Positions 27,801 through 42,800 of a stretch of 64,000 nt of DNA are shown one piece after another. Each line of letters starts with the position of its first letter. The first letter of the stretch is position 1. Below the pieces are notes generated by a model, which ran no database searches, had not been told where the DNA came from, and saw only the letters and a list, made by a program, of their open reading frames with translations. Position numbers and translations under genes: made by a program. This stretch comes from Hymenolepis diminuta (taxonomy: Eukaryota; Platyhelminthes; Cestoda; Cyclophyllidea; Hymenolepididae), in NCBI GenBank assembly GCA_900708905.1, contig CAADRB010000002.1:619162-683161 (forward strand), in the 5' to 3' direction.

Positions 27801-30800
27801 ACGAATAATGGTAGCGGTGGCGGTATCGTGGCGGAATTCTGCTGTCTCCTTGTCATAACAAGCAGATCTCTACCAGGCAATATTTCTGAACTCCTCCTCA
27901 CCCCTTTCCTTACACTCTTATACTAATGCTACTGCGTTGTGTTGACGCGTTTGACAAGAGCTTAGTGCGTGAGTGCGCACGAGAACGCGCAGGGTTGTCA
28001 AATTTGCCGCCAGTGGGTGGACGGGTGAGTAGTGATCATGTCCGACCGACTGTACGAAATTTCTTCTACCACTATCCTAACAAATCTCTTCAAATTTCAC
28101 ATCTATGGACCCACCCCTCTGTGCGATGTTTTTTTATGGAGGAGGAAGCAGAAATATTAGCTGGCATTTGGGTCGTTAAAAAAGAGCGCAATATGGATTA
28201 GGAATTTCATTGTGATCACAGGAGCGGATTGAGAAATTTGCCATTCAAATGGATGGAATAGATGTCATCAACAATTAAATCGCCGTACTTTCTGGTATCA
28301 AACTTATTGTACACGATCTGTGAAAGAATGTAGATATATGATCTAGTCTGGCCAGTACATGGATGACAGAACTCAAAATTCTTATTCCATGATGATACCC
28401 TCATTCACAAGATGAGTGTCAGAAAACGCTTTCCTAAAAGAGCTTGGGAGTTATTTTAAAATATCCAACAAATTTCTATGATAATCACCACAGACGATTA
28501 AATTGTCATGGAAACGTCAATTTATCGGCACACTTCGAAGCTCAGAAATTATTTATTTAAATGTCTGATGGTGGTGGATTATTGCAAAGTACATGCTCAG
28601 ATCGATGAGAAGACCGTCAAGACCTCGTGGCCACAGGTTCTATAATGAAATTCGGAGTGGTTTTGAAGACTGAAGACGAATGCTTGAATACGATTCTATT
28701 TTCAAATAAAACCTCATATTCCGGTTCTCCTAAATATCTAGTTAATTATAAACTGATTTTATACTGAAAATAATGAATCGCTTCTCGATCAACTTGTAGT
28801 GCGATCTCTCTTTTAACAATTTTATAAAAATGAGTTCCAACCAAATTGAGTCTTAGGAATGGAACGAGAACAATCTTAACAAGGACATAGGAATGAGAGG
28901 AAATCTGAGACAGAACTCCATTTTCTTCTCTCCTCAATAAATATTAGTGTGATGAAAATTTTATCAGATCAATCAAATCAACAATCTAAGGAAGAAATAC
29001 AGCTAGACAAAAAATTACCTCCTTGGCAATCTTATGTTTCACTAAAATGATAGTTAAAATCCTATCTGTGTACCACCAGAAAACGCTATTTGGCGAATCG
29101 CTGATATAAAGACATAGACTTGAGAAATTAATGTATGCAGACACGAAACTAATCCAGCCAAATAAATAATCAATAATGACATTTTGAGAGCCTGCGACAT
29201 CTACCAGTTTAATGTATTCTACCACGTAAACGCCAACGGTTTAGTAATCAGAGATGGACTGATTGATTGATACGTCTGGACAAGCTAAGCTCATAGGTGT
29301 CCATTCTCTGGTTCAAATTAGCAATAAGCATCTACCTTTATTTCACTTAATGGTGGTAATTGAAGGTTATGTTCAAATAGGAAGTCTGATTTCAGGATAT
29401 GGAATAAAGATACTACTAAGAAACCGCTTCAGTAGCTCACAACTTAGATGCAGTATCCTGCCCTCTTTGCCCTTTATATAGACGAAAAAAGTGAGTTACC
29501 TGAAATTATTTTAAGTGACCTGACACTTGCTTAGCCATCGCCATGAGGAAAAAAGAAAGGACAAAGTCAATTAGGACTAGACTGGATGTTTCCTTAGTCC
29601 ATTCTCTTAAAAAGACTGCAGTGTTGCTATTGACTTTATTTTCTCTTTGTTTTGTTAATTCTTATTTCACTCAGAGAAAATAGTGACTTTTATCAACAAA
29701 AGTAGAAGCTAGAGAAGAGGACTAAAACCGTTCCAAATCGCGTTATAAAAACATAAGATGCTGAGAAAAAATTATACAATTGAGAAAGCCTAAAAGAAAT
29801 GAAATAATATCTTGGTTTAACTTTTTACTGTGATGACGGATGTCAATCAGGAAGAAAATAGAAAAAGAATTGTGAAATTGGTACAAGAAAAAAATGGAAA
29901 GGAATCCAATATTCTCTGAAGGAAAAAGAATGAGCTACTGAAGTAAGAATTTAACAACGACATTGGAGGAAGTGATTGCTTAATCGGTTAGAGAGATATT
30001 AAAAATAGAGGAAATTCAATAAACCATAACACTAAAGGTTTGAAAAAAATTAGGTTTTGCTGTCCTTTCTTCTAAACAGACATACTTCTTAACAACGGTT
30101 TTATTCATTATGTAAGGTAATAGAAATTGGCCTACTGAGTGTATTAAGCCTGGTAAAATGGCATTCGGAGCAAATTCTACTCGATCTGCATTCTAGAAAG
30201 AACAACAATTAAATAAATTCATCTTGAAAAAAGTATGATAAAATTGGGTTCACGCCCTCAAATAAAGAGACCATTCTTCTCAAAACTAAAATTCACAGTA
30301 ATGTTCCGCCCTTTGTTTTGTTTTGGATTTCAAATAAGGTGCTACTGAGAAGGCAAGTGATAAGCCTCCTATTTAAGTGAGATTATTGAAATTGTAAAGG
30401 AGAAAACTCACCGAAAGAGGCCCTTCTTCGGGACCAAATGTTTGAATTGGCCAAGAGTGATGACATTAGACGGCCACTGACTTCGATAAGGAACAGGGTC
30501 GTCACAGAGGTAGTAGCCGACGACCAACCCACCACTTGAACTTGAGGAGGATGCAACTGGAGAAGATGTACACCTAAAATGGGACATAGGAGGTCGAGTC
30601 AAGAGAAATTTCAAGACAGCTATTTTAGAACTGTATTTGTTGGGTGTAACACGCATATTGTAACAAGTGCTCCGTAAATCTGAAGGAACTTCATCCCTAA
30701 TCCTTAGAAATTCAAGATAATCTTTCTTCCATGAGATCCGTGAAAAAATTATGATCAACCAGTGCCGTAAAGAACTCTGGTGGTTGATCTAACTGAAGAA

Positions 30801-33800
30801 CTAACTGGGGTCCAATAATGAATTCCAAATTCATAAAATCCCTTCCAAGTCGAAGTAAAAACTATGTGCCCCGTGGTCTCACCTGCGGAGCGTATATGGG
30901 CATCATAAATAGATTTATTGTTGGTTCAGAACTTATTGTTAAAGTTTCTGGATAGATGATTTTATTTTTCGAGTAGTTCTGTTCGGTTCAAATATTAACT
31001 TAGAGGGTCTTTCGATGGCAAATCAAACACAATAAATTAAAAAGGAGAAGTTAAAAGCATTCTGTGATCTCCTAGGGTCATTTCTTCATCTCGCTTCCTA
31101 AAAATCAAATTAATCACGAGGAAAACAGTACAGTTCAATTGCTTGTTAAATCACCCTAGGTGTTTGGAAAAATGAGAAAATTGTAAACTTTTCAAACCTC
31201 CATTGACTCATGCCTTCAAAGGCTCAATCTGTTAATTTCAGACAGGAGAGAAAACATTTCTCCGACTACAGTATTGTAAATGAGTTCAAAAAGTCACTTT
31301 CTTCTTCCTCCTTCCTCTATAAAAGATAGCTACTACATCCCCGCCCCATATTTTGGGGTGCTCTCCCTAGCCTTTCACCCTTTAAATTTTTCGCGGGAAA
31401 AAGTGAGAGGAAAGGAGAGAACAGGAGGAATATCGGAAGTTAAACGGCATTGCCGACTTTTTTCATCTTTTGCAGACACAAGGAGAAGGAGTAGGAATAT
31501 AAAACCGGTTGGTAAAACCTACTTAATTATTCACCGATGTCGTTCTATTAGCAACATCTAGTAAAGGGGGACATTTTGTCCATAAATTAGAAGTTTAAAT
31601 GTCTTAAATTCAAGATGAGGGGGATCTTATTCATCAGTTAACTCACATCTGAAAAATGGGGAGGAGAGTTCATCAGCTTTTTATACAACCAGTTCCAGTC
31701 TTAATCTGCCCAAGACTACGGATAACGGTTTGACTGTCTGTCCCTTATAATTTCCAAGCTAAATGAACTCCGAAGTGTTCTAAAACCCATCACTGTTAGA
31801 GGGGTAGCATCATAGAAAGTTTCTAGTGCATTCCGTCAATCCCTTTATAAGCCAGATTTAATGAGTACGGTTGGTCACTGCACTCGCTTGGAGTACATTG
31901 ATGAGCAGCGAATGTGTAAACTCTGACTTCGCAGACAAGCGCGCAAGTTGTTGTGACATCGGTACACTAAATAAATCAGCAAAACTACATATTCAATCGG
32001 TCATTCATCCAAGTACTAACCTCATGTCAAAAATATGAGCCTCAGGACTGCGGAAAAGAAAGCTCTTAAAAGTAATAGGGGAAATCTTACCGGTTTTGAT
32101 TCCGAAGTTCTGCAGCAAGTTGGGTTTCGGCAACCTGTTGATGAAAATCGAATCGACTGGAAGAATTTGTAGTATTTGAGGTACTGAGTGGAGATGAGGA
32201 TTCTTGCAGGAGGGGTGGTTGAATAGCATCGTCTTCAATCTCTTCCTCCTCCTGAGTTTGGGTTTCTAAAGAAGGACCACATTTGCCGGGAGCTGGGTCT
32301 CGATCTTGGGTTATTAGGGATGTGGCAGGTTTCCCTCCGAGGGCGTCAGAACGGATTTGTTGGAGATGAGTACCATCACCACCACTTCCACTACTGCTTG
32401 TCGGTGTTCGATCCGCGGAAGTGTCCCAAATTCGCGAACAATGGTCCTCCAAAATAGCCTAGTAATGGGGAGAAGGGGGGAAAATTCGTTAAAAATGTTG
32501 AATTTACTTTTTCACTTGGGTTTGTTTACTTTTAAATCTTAAAATTTGGGCGTGATTTGTGTTTTTTTCTTTCTGGGCAAGCATTCATAAAAAAGCTGCC
32601 TCGCTCAGGGCTATAAAATAATCCTCCCTGAAATTTAGTTCTTCCCCCTTTTCTTTAAGATAATGTCAAGGTCAATGGGAGCTAAGATTTAAGTTTTAAG
32701 TACTCATTTGAAGAGTACTAGGTGCAAGTCTACTGGATCAACAAAAAACTAAAAACGGTGGAACAACAATCTAGAATATATGGCCAGTTTGGGCAACAAT
32801 TCTGTCTTATATTATATCCAGAGCCGACTTTTAACAGATATCAGTTGTCCTACAACACGATCACTGGGAAACGGCCAACCGAGAGACTTTCAATCATTGG
32901 TATCACATCCAGATACTTTTGATGACAAACTCGCCTTCCTCTACTTCTCTATTGACCAAGTAGGATAGATTATGTTGTTCACTCGATGTGTACAGATGAG
33001 CAATGACCCCATAACTAAAACTCAACACAAGCGTGATGAATAATACGCCACCGGCGTACAAAGTGATAATTATCGAACTGGGATTTGGGTACGGGTCTTC
33101 CATGTGAAATGTGATATAGTGATCTATTACAAAGTAAACAATCTGTACAGACTATGATAAGACATTTTTACTTCATTAAACGAGTCAAGAAATGTCATCC
33201 GGATATTTAAAATACGCTTTTCTTCTAACGCCATAGCAGCTATAGCAATTAAGAACTTATCTGATCAGCAAGATGCATAAAAAACGTCATTTTTTTACTT
33301 CAATCAAAGGAACAAAAGCAGATTATCTTACCATATCAAAGTGAAGTTAGTTGCAGTAACTTAAAAAAAATTTATAGATAATTTAAAATGATACACGAAA
33401 AATTTTCATTTACAATTTCAATCAAATAAATGAAAGCAGAATAAAAAAATCGGACTAATACCAGGTGCAAATACTTATTATTTCCTTACTCCCAATTGTC
33501 ATATTTAGGGAATTATAGATTAATTAACTCCATCCTAGCTTAATATCTTAGCGTTTAAGGCGTGGTCATGGACAAAATCCGGTCAGTTAGATTAGAAATT
33601 AGGGGATGTGAACTCATTAGTAGAAACACAGATAATCAACTCCGAAAAAGAATAGATTATTAATTAAAAACCATAAACACCATATACATTTTTCTAGATT
33701 TTCAAAGAATTCCCATTCATTATAGATAGAAAATCGATATTTTGAAGGTGTGTCTTCATTGGGGGAGGTAGGCAAAAGGGGGAAGACCTACTGTGTCTTG

Positions 33801-36800
33801 ACGTATATCAACAAAAAACGGAAATGAATCATTCACCACCGCCAGAATGCGTGCAAGGGGAATGCATGTGACCTCGATAAAGACCAACACGGGAGTCACA
33901 GAACACGAATATACGAGGTGGAGTCTCACTCGCTCACTCGTATTCTATCAATCAGTCATCAAATTGCGATGTTTTACCCCTTTCGAGTGCTGGCTGGCTG
34001 AAGTGGTTTGCTCACATATGAAAAAAAACAAACTTTCTCTTACGCGGATAGGGGAGAGAGGTGAGGTATAAATCACATTTGTGGTCAATTGAGAGTGTGG
34101 GAACGAGGTATCTGAATAACATGGACTTAACGTTGATGACGTATTTTCAGTCAATTGAAGAAGTAAAAAATTATGCCTACGTCGTTAGGGGTACAATAAT
34201 ACCTGAGATTGGACTGAATTCCTGTTATTGTATTTAAGATATGGTATATCAAACAAATTCAATCTGCTGATTTACTGATTAAATGGCTTAACGAAAAACA
34301 ACTTTTTCCACTTTACAAGATATGCAAAGTGGCAGGTCTTGTCTAGGAATTTACCTAAATTTTATCAAGACTATTATTTTTAATAGAAAAATAAATCACT
34401 ACATTAGGCAGTCTACAAAGAACAGAATGAGGTAACAGAGCAATTGTTCGATTGGACGCGATGTACATATCTCAGGGAAACAACTAATAATATTTAATTT
34501 GAATCAAGACCATGGTTGCATTCATCAAAAGATTTGAATGAATGAAAAATCTCATTAAAACACCCGATTTTCCCTTCCGAACCTCAATTCAACTGAAGGA
34601 CAGTGAGAATCATTCATTTCAGGATTCCCTAAATCATAAGGCATAATAATTCATCGTCTTGAAAAGCAATCTATATTTGAGAAAACCAAAAACCTGTTTT
34701 ACAAAAGCAAACTGGAGAAGAAAGTTATATTCTAGTTAGTGAGAACTTAAACCTTAAAACTATTAAAAATGATGCTTCATTAATTGAATCGTAGGATTTA
34801 TCAAATAATTTATCAATTTGCGTGATTAAATGGAGCCAGAAACTTGCCAAAATTTAAATAACTAATAAGAAAAAAAGAGCGATTGGTACAGCCCTTGACA
34901 AATTTTAAGAATTAGGCATTAAGCTTAAAATATTATAAAGTGTCCGACGTATTGAGAATAAAATGGAAAAATTTAACCTAAAACATCCATGCGAATTTTC
35001 AAGTCCAAGCATGCTTACGGATGATTCTTTTGCTTAAGGAATGACCATTTCTTTACATTAGAAAATACTAAAATTAAACAAAGTTTTATTTACAAATGAA
35101 ATTAAATTTATCCATCCTAATAATATTTTTTTGGCGAAAACTACCGGCATTTAACCAGCTGTAGATCTTAGAATATATCAACTAACGACTCTACACATTC
35201 AAGAATGTGAGGTTTTCAGATATACTTTATAACTGGATCTCGAAAAATACGATTATGGAAGTCTTCACGAAAAAAATAAGCATTCCTAGGCATCGCCAAC
35301 CTTCAAGGATAGGTTCTAACCGAAAGTAAAAAAACCAAATATCAATAATACATAACCAAAAATGTCACTCCCCTCTCTCTCTTCAACAATTGTAATGTTG
35401 AAAACTATGTATCTCCACTACTCCTATTCTGGATGTAATCGTTATTTGGTCAGATAGAGAACATAAGAAGACCCCTGAATGATGCGATGCGGATGATCAA
35501 TCTACTAACGGATTTATCTCCCATTCTTATTGACTAAAATCCCTCGAAATTATGGGCGTTTAATGATCAGAATAATAAAATTGATGCTATATCCGTCATT
35601 AATTATCAAAGCAAATGCTACCCAATTTAATTGATAATTTCAAGTACATAATTTTCCTAAGTATTTAACGAGCATTTTGGCATAGAACTATATGAAATCT
35701 TCAAACTAAGTATGCGCGTGCAGATTTAGATTTCAGCGGCATTTTAATCCTATTCACTAAGTCCACTTGATCGCTCGTGAGAAAAAAGAGCGATCCAATA
35801 TTCAACTAAAATAATGAACTCAAAATTATTTCATAGAAGTTCAAATTCAAGAAAATAACGAACCTGAGCATTATCACCTTGTTGAGCATGTTGTACCCTA
35901 GCAGCAGCTAATAATCGATCAGCCCAAGGTCTTTGAAGAACAGAGGGTTTAAAATTAGCTGTTGTAGTGATAGCAGTAGTGGAGGTACTAGGTGTCGACG
36001 CAACACTTAAATTATCCATCACCTTTGCAAGTTCTGTAGTGGTCTCTGTATCAACTTTCAGGACTTCCAATACTTTCTGTGTGGTCGTTGTTGCTGTCGT
36101 GGTAGTATCCTTTACAGAACCTGTCTCTGGAACTTCTTGACTCTCACCACCTTCTGCCCTTTCTACTCCTGTTCCACTCTGTTCGTCTTCATTTCCAACC
36201 TGAAAGAAAACAAAGATGAAGGAAATCAGCATGCTATTACCTGTCTGATGTGAGACATCACACTAGGTTAAGAGAGAAGTAAAGATGACAAGTATTAGGC
36301 AATCCTCTCACTCCCCCTCCGCTACTCAACCAACCAACTCATGTTCGCCAATCGTTGTTTTTCTCGCTCGCAAATGACTGTCATTGCTTGTGAGCAAGAA
36401 GACAGGGATGATCAAAATAGGAAGGAGATTGGATGAGGGAGGGGTGCGAAATGCGTTCTCTATTCATGAATTGCGACCCTTTCTCCTGTCTGAATGAGAT
36501 AGAGAGAGAAGGTAAAAGGAGGAACTTCACATAACCCTCCGGTGGTGTGATGTTGTCATACACACAGTCTCGCGCTGCACTGAGATTGTCAAAAACACTC
36601 AATGTCCACATCATCTATATCTCCTCCTAGTCTTGTCTTCCTTCTTTCTCCCTTTCTCTGGCTACCCCTCTCACTCTCTTCTTCTTGTCATTTGCATCAT
36701 TTTGAAAGGTAAAATAAATCGCAAAAAGGAAAGTAAAAAATAAGAATATAGTCTCCGTGACACAAAATTGCAAAAAAATATAGAGTTCATTAATGTGCAC

Positions 36801-39800
36801 TGACGAAGAAACACAAGGCTTACCGTATATGAACACTGAAAGTTCAAGTAACTATACAGATATCTAACAATGTCCAACAAAGAGACATTGGATCTATCTC
36901 CATGATCCTCTTAAAGGGAAGGATCATCTTAAAATTAAGGATAACGTCATCATAATTCTGTGACAAGAGAATCACTAATATAATAATGAATGGAATCTAG
37001 AGACTAAAGAGGGTTCTAGGTAGATTTTGAAGTAAACGACTTATTCGCTAGCCTAAACAGTGCAAAGGTTTGGCAGGTGAATGAATGGTGATGTTTAACA
37101 TTACAAAGTAATTGGTAGATTAATATTAGAATAGGGTTGGTTACACGCTAATTAGTCGCAAATAGGAATCAAAAATAAAGATGATCGGATGGAAGATGAA
37201 AATTAAAAGGTTTTTTCCTGAAACAGAAGTTTACCAGAACCACTGAATGAACGATAAGGGGACTATGTCAATAAATATTGAGGAATCGGTTGTTCGCATC
37301 TATGCCAAACTTCAATCACGATTATGACACGCCACGAAAATGGGATATTTAGATCAAAATTCCAACATTTCTGGAACAATATTTGGGTTGCAGAAAAGAT
37401 GGGCTTAAGACACCTTCTATTATTGGGGACGAAATAACCGCACACGCATGTTTCATCGTCTTTCAAATGCCAAAAGCACGAAATTCTAAAGATACTCTCA
37501 CCTTTTCTTCGCAAAAATAGCCATAGGCACACAAAGGAGAAAACCCCAAGCAACAGTTTAAACTGATGAGCAATAGAATATCGATTACAGCTGCACCCAC
37601 TGCGTGATACAGTGACTAAATAGAAACAGGTACTTTAAGTGGATGATTCACGGGTATGGTGAGTAATTGAAAGAAAATTAAAGAAGAGGCAGAAAAACTA
37701 AAACGAACCGCATCAATGATAGACTGTTGTCGTCCCATTTACTCCAACGAGACGTCGCAAGACGGACTACCTTTTGACATGCAATTGTGACGATAAATGT
37801 GGAGACCAACAACGAGACACAATCTGTTGTGTCCTGTTTATCCCAGGGTCATTCATCTTAGTCACTTAGTTTAAACAAAGACGCGAGAAGTTGGACAAAC
37901 GTATACACACAACAGATGTCAATCAGACATGTCTAAATGGGTGGGGAAATTGTGATAACCTAGAAATTTGCGTCTAGACACAACTATGACGTCTTCTCCC
38001 TTTTCAAAATATGACCACACAGACAGGTATTCCAAAAACTAGTTCTTCCATAGCCCAACAAGAACACTGGCAATGCTCCACATGTCTAATGTAGCCGTTA
38101 AGGAAGCACCCGGAAGAATAAATCAAATCTTGAGAAACAGAAAATAAGGGAAGGAAGGATTAATCCAATGAATTTAGATAATCAAATCATTGTGAGACGC
38201 GATTGAAACCAGAGAGTGGCAAGTCAGTACAGTAAACATTTGAGTATTAAACGTTCCCTTTAGATAATCCTGGTGATATCTGCCCAAGGAGCCATTGTTT
38301 CCAACTTGCCGCTCATAAAACTAGGTTATGGAAAGGCAGGCCCAGATAGTAAATTCAACTTTACAATACGTTAGTGATTAAGTCAATAAATTGTTGATAG
38401 ACACAATCATTTTCATTGCTATTTCTAGCCGAAGATTCTTGAATACATCGGGTTGCAAGGAGACAAGGAAGATAAGGGACGAATCATACAAATAAGACAT
38501 TTTTTACGATTTTCTAAAAGTTATTAATACCTCCACACCTCGAGGGAATTTTACCGAAAACGGAGAAGTGCGAAGTTGTATGCGAATTTTTACGAAAATG
38601 AAAACCCTTGCTCCATGGGGAGGATCACTATCCTTTGAGCACAGTTATCAAAAAGGACTTCTATCGCCCAGTTTCCGATTAAGAATAGTAATCGGAAATA
38701 GAATAGAATTGAAACGACGCCTATCAGAATGTCGACATTAATGTTGATATCGGATTCAGTGAATTTGAAAAAGCGGTCGTATATGTTTTACGAGGTGAGA
38801 AGAGCAGAGGCGAAAATGTCGAATCCCATGGATCAAATCTCCCCACTCTTTCCCTAAACTATTTCTTCTCTAGTGTAGCTTTGCATCCACTTGTCTGAAT
38901 AGTAAAATTTATACCATCTTTATTAATATATGGATACACATATATATCAGGTTGTAACAGAAGTTCTGTTCATTTTTTTAATTTGAATTAAAGTAAAAAT
39001 TTTGTCAAAAATACATTTATTTAGTGTTCACCATAGTCACTATTTTTATTAATTACAACTTTCCATCTGATTCCTTCTTCATAGAATTTAGCCAGTCTGG
39101 ACTCAAAAAAGAAACTAGTTTCATTTCAATCTCTTCTCTTGAAGCCTTTGTCCCATTTAATAATTCAATAAGCACCTGAGAAGATGAAAATCGGTTGGTG
39201 CAAGAGAAGATCGGGAGAATATGGTGGACAATGCACGACTTTCCAGCAAAATTCTTCGATGAGTTTTTTGGTTGCTCATGAAGTGTGCAGTCTGGCATTG
39301 TCATGGTGCAGAATCACTCCTTTTCGATTGATCAAAGAAGCCTGTTTTTCCTGCCGTTAACTGCCTTTAAACGAGTTAGCTGCTGACTTTAGCAACGTCA
39401 AATGTTATTGTTTGATTTTCATCCATTAGTTCATAATAAACAATTCCCTTCAAATCTCACCATACACACAGAAGAATTTGTTTCGCTGTTGCTTGTTGAT
39501 TTCTGACAAATCGTGTGGAGGGGCCCATTTCCCACAGCCTCTGAGACTTTCCCAGCCAAGTCTTTTCATTTCCCTATACACGGTCATATGGCGGCTTACG
39601 TGAAAGACTTTGCTCAGTTATCTAGTAGTGCAGGTTGGATTTTCATCAATGGCAAATTTTGAACATCCTGCTCTCGGTTCGTCTCTCGTCTTTCAGGCTG
39701 AAGTCATCCTTTTTGAAACCACCTTCTACAAGTCTTCATTCACAACATCATTTCCATAAGTGTCTTTGAGTGTTTTTGCTGCAAAGCTTGGCATATTTCC

Positions 39801-42800
39801 TTGATGAAATTCAAACAGTAAAATATGCCTGATATGCTCTTTATTTGGAGTATACATTAGGGCTAGGAACAGTTATTAGTAACGATAATTATCATACAAT
39901 CTGAAAGAAATAATATTTTATTAATTACCGTAGATAAGCATATAACATTAACAAGCTAAATTGAGGTAATTGTGCCCTAAACACGAAGCTCAACAATTGG
40001 ACAGAACTTCTGTTATAGCTTAATAATAATAACCCTACCTCTGACATGATTCGTTCCAGCCTCTCCATAGCAGCCCGATTCTCTACGACACGCTGTAGGC
40101 GTTCATTCAGCAGTTTGGCAAAGCCAGTTGGATCCAGTTCAGCCAAATTCTGATCTCTCACAGTAGCGACCACAGTCTTGTTCGTTGCAGCAGCAACCGC
40201 ACCTGAAGTTGTAGCCGCACGTCTTGAGGAGCTACTTCCTCGCTTGTGTTTGTGACTGCTGAATACTCCACTACTGGAAGGGTTGACCGTGAGTGTGGCT
40301 GTGGTGGTTGCAGTCAGAGTAGTCGCTGACGGCTCGAAAATAGGGTAATTTGTAGGGAGTCGAGGAGTGTGGCGCAGGGAGGCCATGTGCATACGCGTAC
40401 GTATATCATCACTGTAAGGAAAGATAGAAGATTCCTTGAGAAAATTTAGTTATTTTCAAATTAAAACACTATTTAAGTGTCAATGAATGCTGCTGCGTTA
40501 ATATAACCAAAACTGATGATATGAAACGAAAGTGTAATAGTGATTGATATCCAGACGTTTACGATTAAGAACGTACTAAATTATCAACACTGTGAAATTT
40601 GGGAACCAGTGTGAAGATTTTGTTGGATCAGTGTATAAGCACATGCTCAGACCAATATTAAAAACCTCAAAAATTTTCTTTTAAAACATAAAACCGCGGC
40701 TTCTAAAAAGCAGAGTCCCGAGGAGTTTAAGGAATGCTTATTCACAATTCGTATTTAGAGCTATGTTCTTCTCATGTTCAATTTTATAAAAAACCGATTA
40801 TTAAATAAACAATTTTTTAAATAGACAGCCATTTCTCGACCTCTCTCAGTTAAAACTTTACAGAGAGATTATAAAAAGCGAACGCTTTTACTGAATGGAT
40901 TATGCCCTTACTTCATAAAAGTAGTATATAATAAGATCTGGGAACAGGAGGCAAATTTGTTTTAGGGACCAATTTCAAGGTACTCTGAATCATTTGATAG
41001 TAGGAATTCCTGTAAACAGAGCCAAAGGAAAGACACTCTTGGCAAAAAAGCCTCTCTTATGATAGTCTGCCGTCTAATACAGGGATGTGACAAAAACACA
41101 CAACCAGATCGGAAGAATATCGTCTCCTTTTTAAACCAAACGGCGGTTAGAGACGCATACAGTGGGTATGAGAACGGCAGTTTTTGTTCGGGTCTAGAAT
41201 AGGCAATAGAAGAGGCATAAACCAGACACGAAGCTAGAGAACGTGGCGGGAAAAACCAGACACAGTTTGGTCTGGTAGACACAGTGAATAGACGGGCGTA
41301 CATAATAAATGTCGAGTTCTGCTAGAGAGTGAAATGAGATGAAGAGAGTGGACCAATTTTTGATGGTCTAGACTTCGAGATCCTCCGATTTAGTTGCATA
41401 AGAGTAGAAATTGGGGTTTAATGAGTAATGAATTCACTCTCATATAGTAAATGGAACAAGTGGGAAGAGAAGATAGTTTGGTAAAGAAGAAGAATGAATT
41501 TATGAGGTAATTACTGCAGATTACAAATTTTCATGGAATGGTGATATACGGTCGCGACTAAACCAGGAACTGAAAACTATAAAAGGCCATTTTGGAATAA
41601 TGCAAACCGGTTTTTGCAGTTTGAGTCTCTCTTGGTCTTCTAAATTGGTAATGCAATGTTAGGATACAGGTATGAGTCTATGAGTTGAAAGTGAATTATT
41701 AACTTAGATCAATTCAATGAATAAAATTACCCGTCATGCATGCAAATATTAGCCTATAAGGAGGTAGCAGAAAGGGAATTTTACTGTCAAGGAGACTTCA
41801 GAATGACTGCGTAATACCCTCCATCAATGAGTTTATGCGAACTCTTGAGTTAAGTCGTCGTTCAACTGATGCAAAATTCAACTTAAGCAACTTAGAAATG
41901 CGAAATCTGCCAACCGCTATATCGTACCTCTATAGATCCTCTTTATCACAATTCGAGTTTCATTTGCCAAGCACTGACGCTTTTTTCCCCTCCATTTCAA
42001 TTCCCAATATCTCTTCCTACTCCTTTCTTCTTTCCTCTCTCGTCCAATACATATTTGTTCAACTCAACTTCCCCGCTTAGGAAAGACTGTTGTATGTTGT
42101 TACTCCTTTGTTTGTAAAACAGCGTCTATTATGTGTTCCTACTATCTGGACGCACAATAATTCTCCACTCGTTTATTCGTTTATTTTTTGGATAAATTCC
42201 ACTTTAACTCTTCAGACAAAAGTTAAGAAAACATTGTGAAAAACGGGAGGCGATGTCACCTTTAGCAATGACGCATTAATTTTAACATCGCCGACGTATT
42301 GTTTATTTAAAGAAAAAAAGAGAGCGGGGTAACATCAAATTCCCTCTCTATTAAAGAAGCTTGTTTTTTTCTGGTTACTTTCTTCTTTTGGCTATTGCAA
42401 TTTCTGTCGGCGGAGTGTATATTAGTCATCTAGAGAGTAGATTTATCACAGAAGAAATTCACCCTATACAGCTTTAAGCTAGGTCATTTGGTGCGGATAA
42501 AAAAAGCAATAAAATTCAAGAATCGGTAGGTTCATTTGTGCAATTAGTGCACGTTATTCAAGTAAGCTCTTCAACAATTTAACACAGTGTGGAAGGTCGG
42601 CACATAAATGGACTTTGAGCTTTCACAGAAACTAATATAGTACTATGTATGGCGATAAGAACATTATTGAGTCATGTGTTTACCTAATGTTGTTAATGGA
42701 AGTTGAGATAAGGTTGATAGAAGAGAGACAGAGAGGAAAGGGGGCTGTGATATAATCCAAAATGTCATTTTTAAAAGCGTCAATTAAGCCAAGTAACTGC

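Larger units (their letters stand above)
24839..30411 (-). other. Axin intron 6 (5.6 kb)
   Basis: GTGAGT donor and TTTCAG acceptor, phase 2. It splits the DIX domain. It contains the assembly gap, two GC-richer patches (about 26.3-26.5 kb and 27.4-28.1 kb) and a degenerate tRNA-like stretch near 27.4 kb. I found no further Axin exon in it: the flanking exons already join without a gap in the DIX alignment. Confidence 0.9.
36200..40038 (-). other. Axin intron 3 (3.8 kb) with mariner insertion
   Basis: GTAGGG donor, TTTCAG acceptor, phase 0. The decayed mariner element starts within about 20 bases of the donor. A pyrimidine/purine-biased, GC-richer stretch lies at about 36.30-36.85 kb, close to exon 4. 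I saw no additional coding exon. Confidence 0.9.

Noticed and set aside
33847..34154. Overlapping ORFs in Axin intron 4 (GC-richer stretch)
   Set aside because: No domain or conserved motif, and flanking exons already join without a gap.
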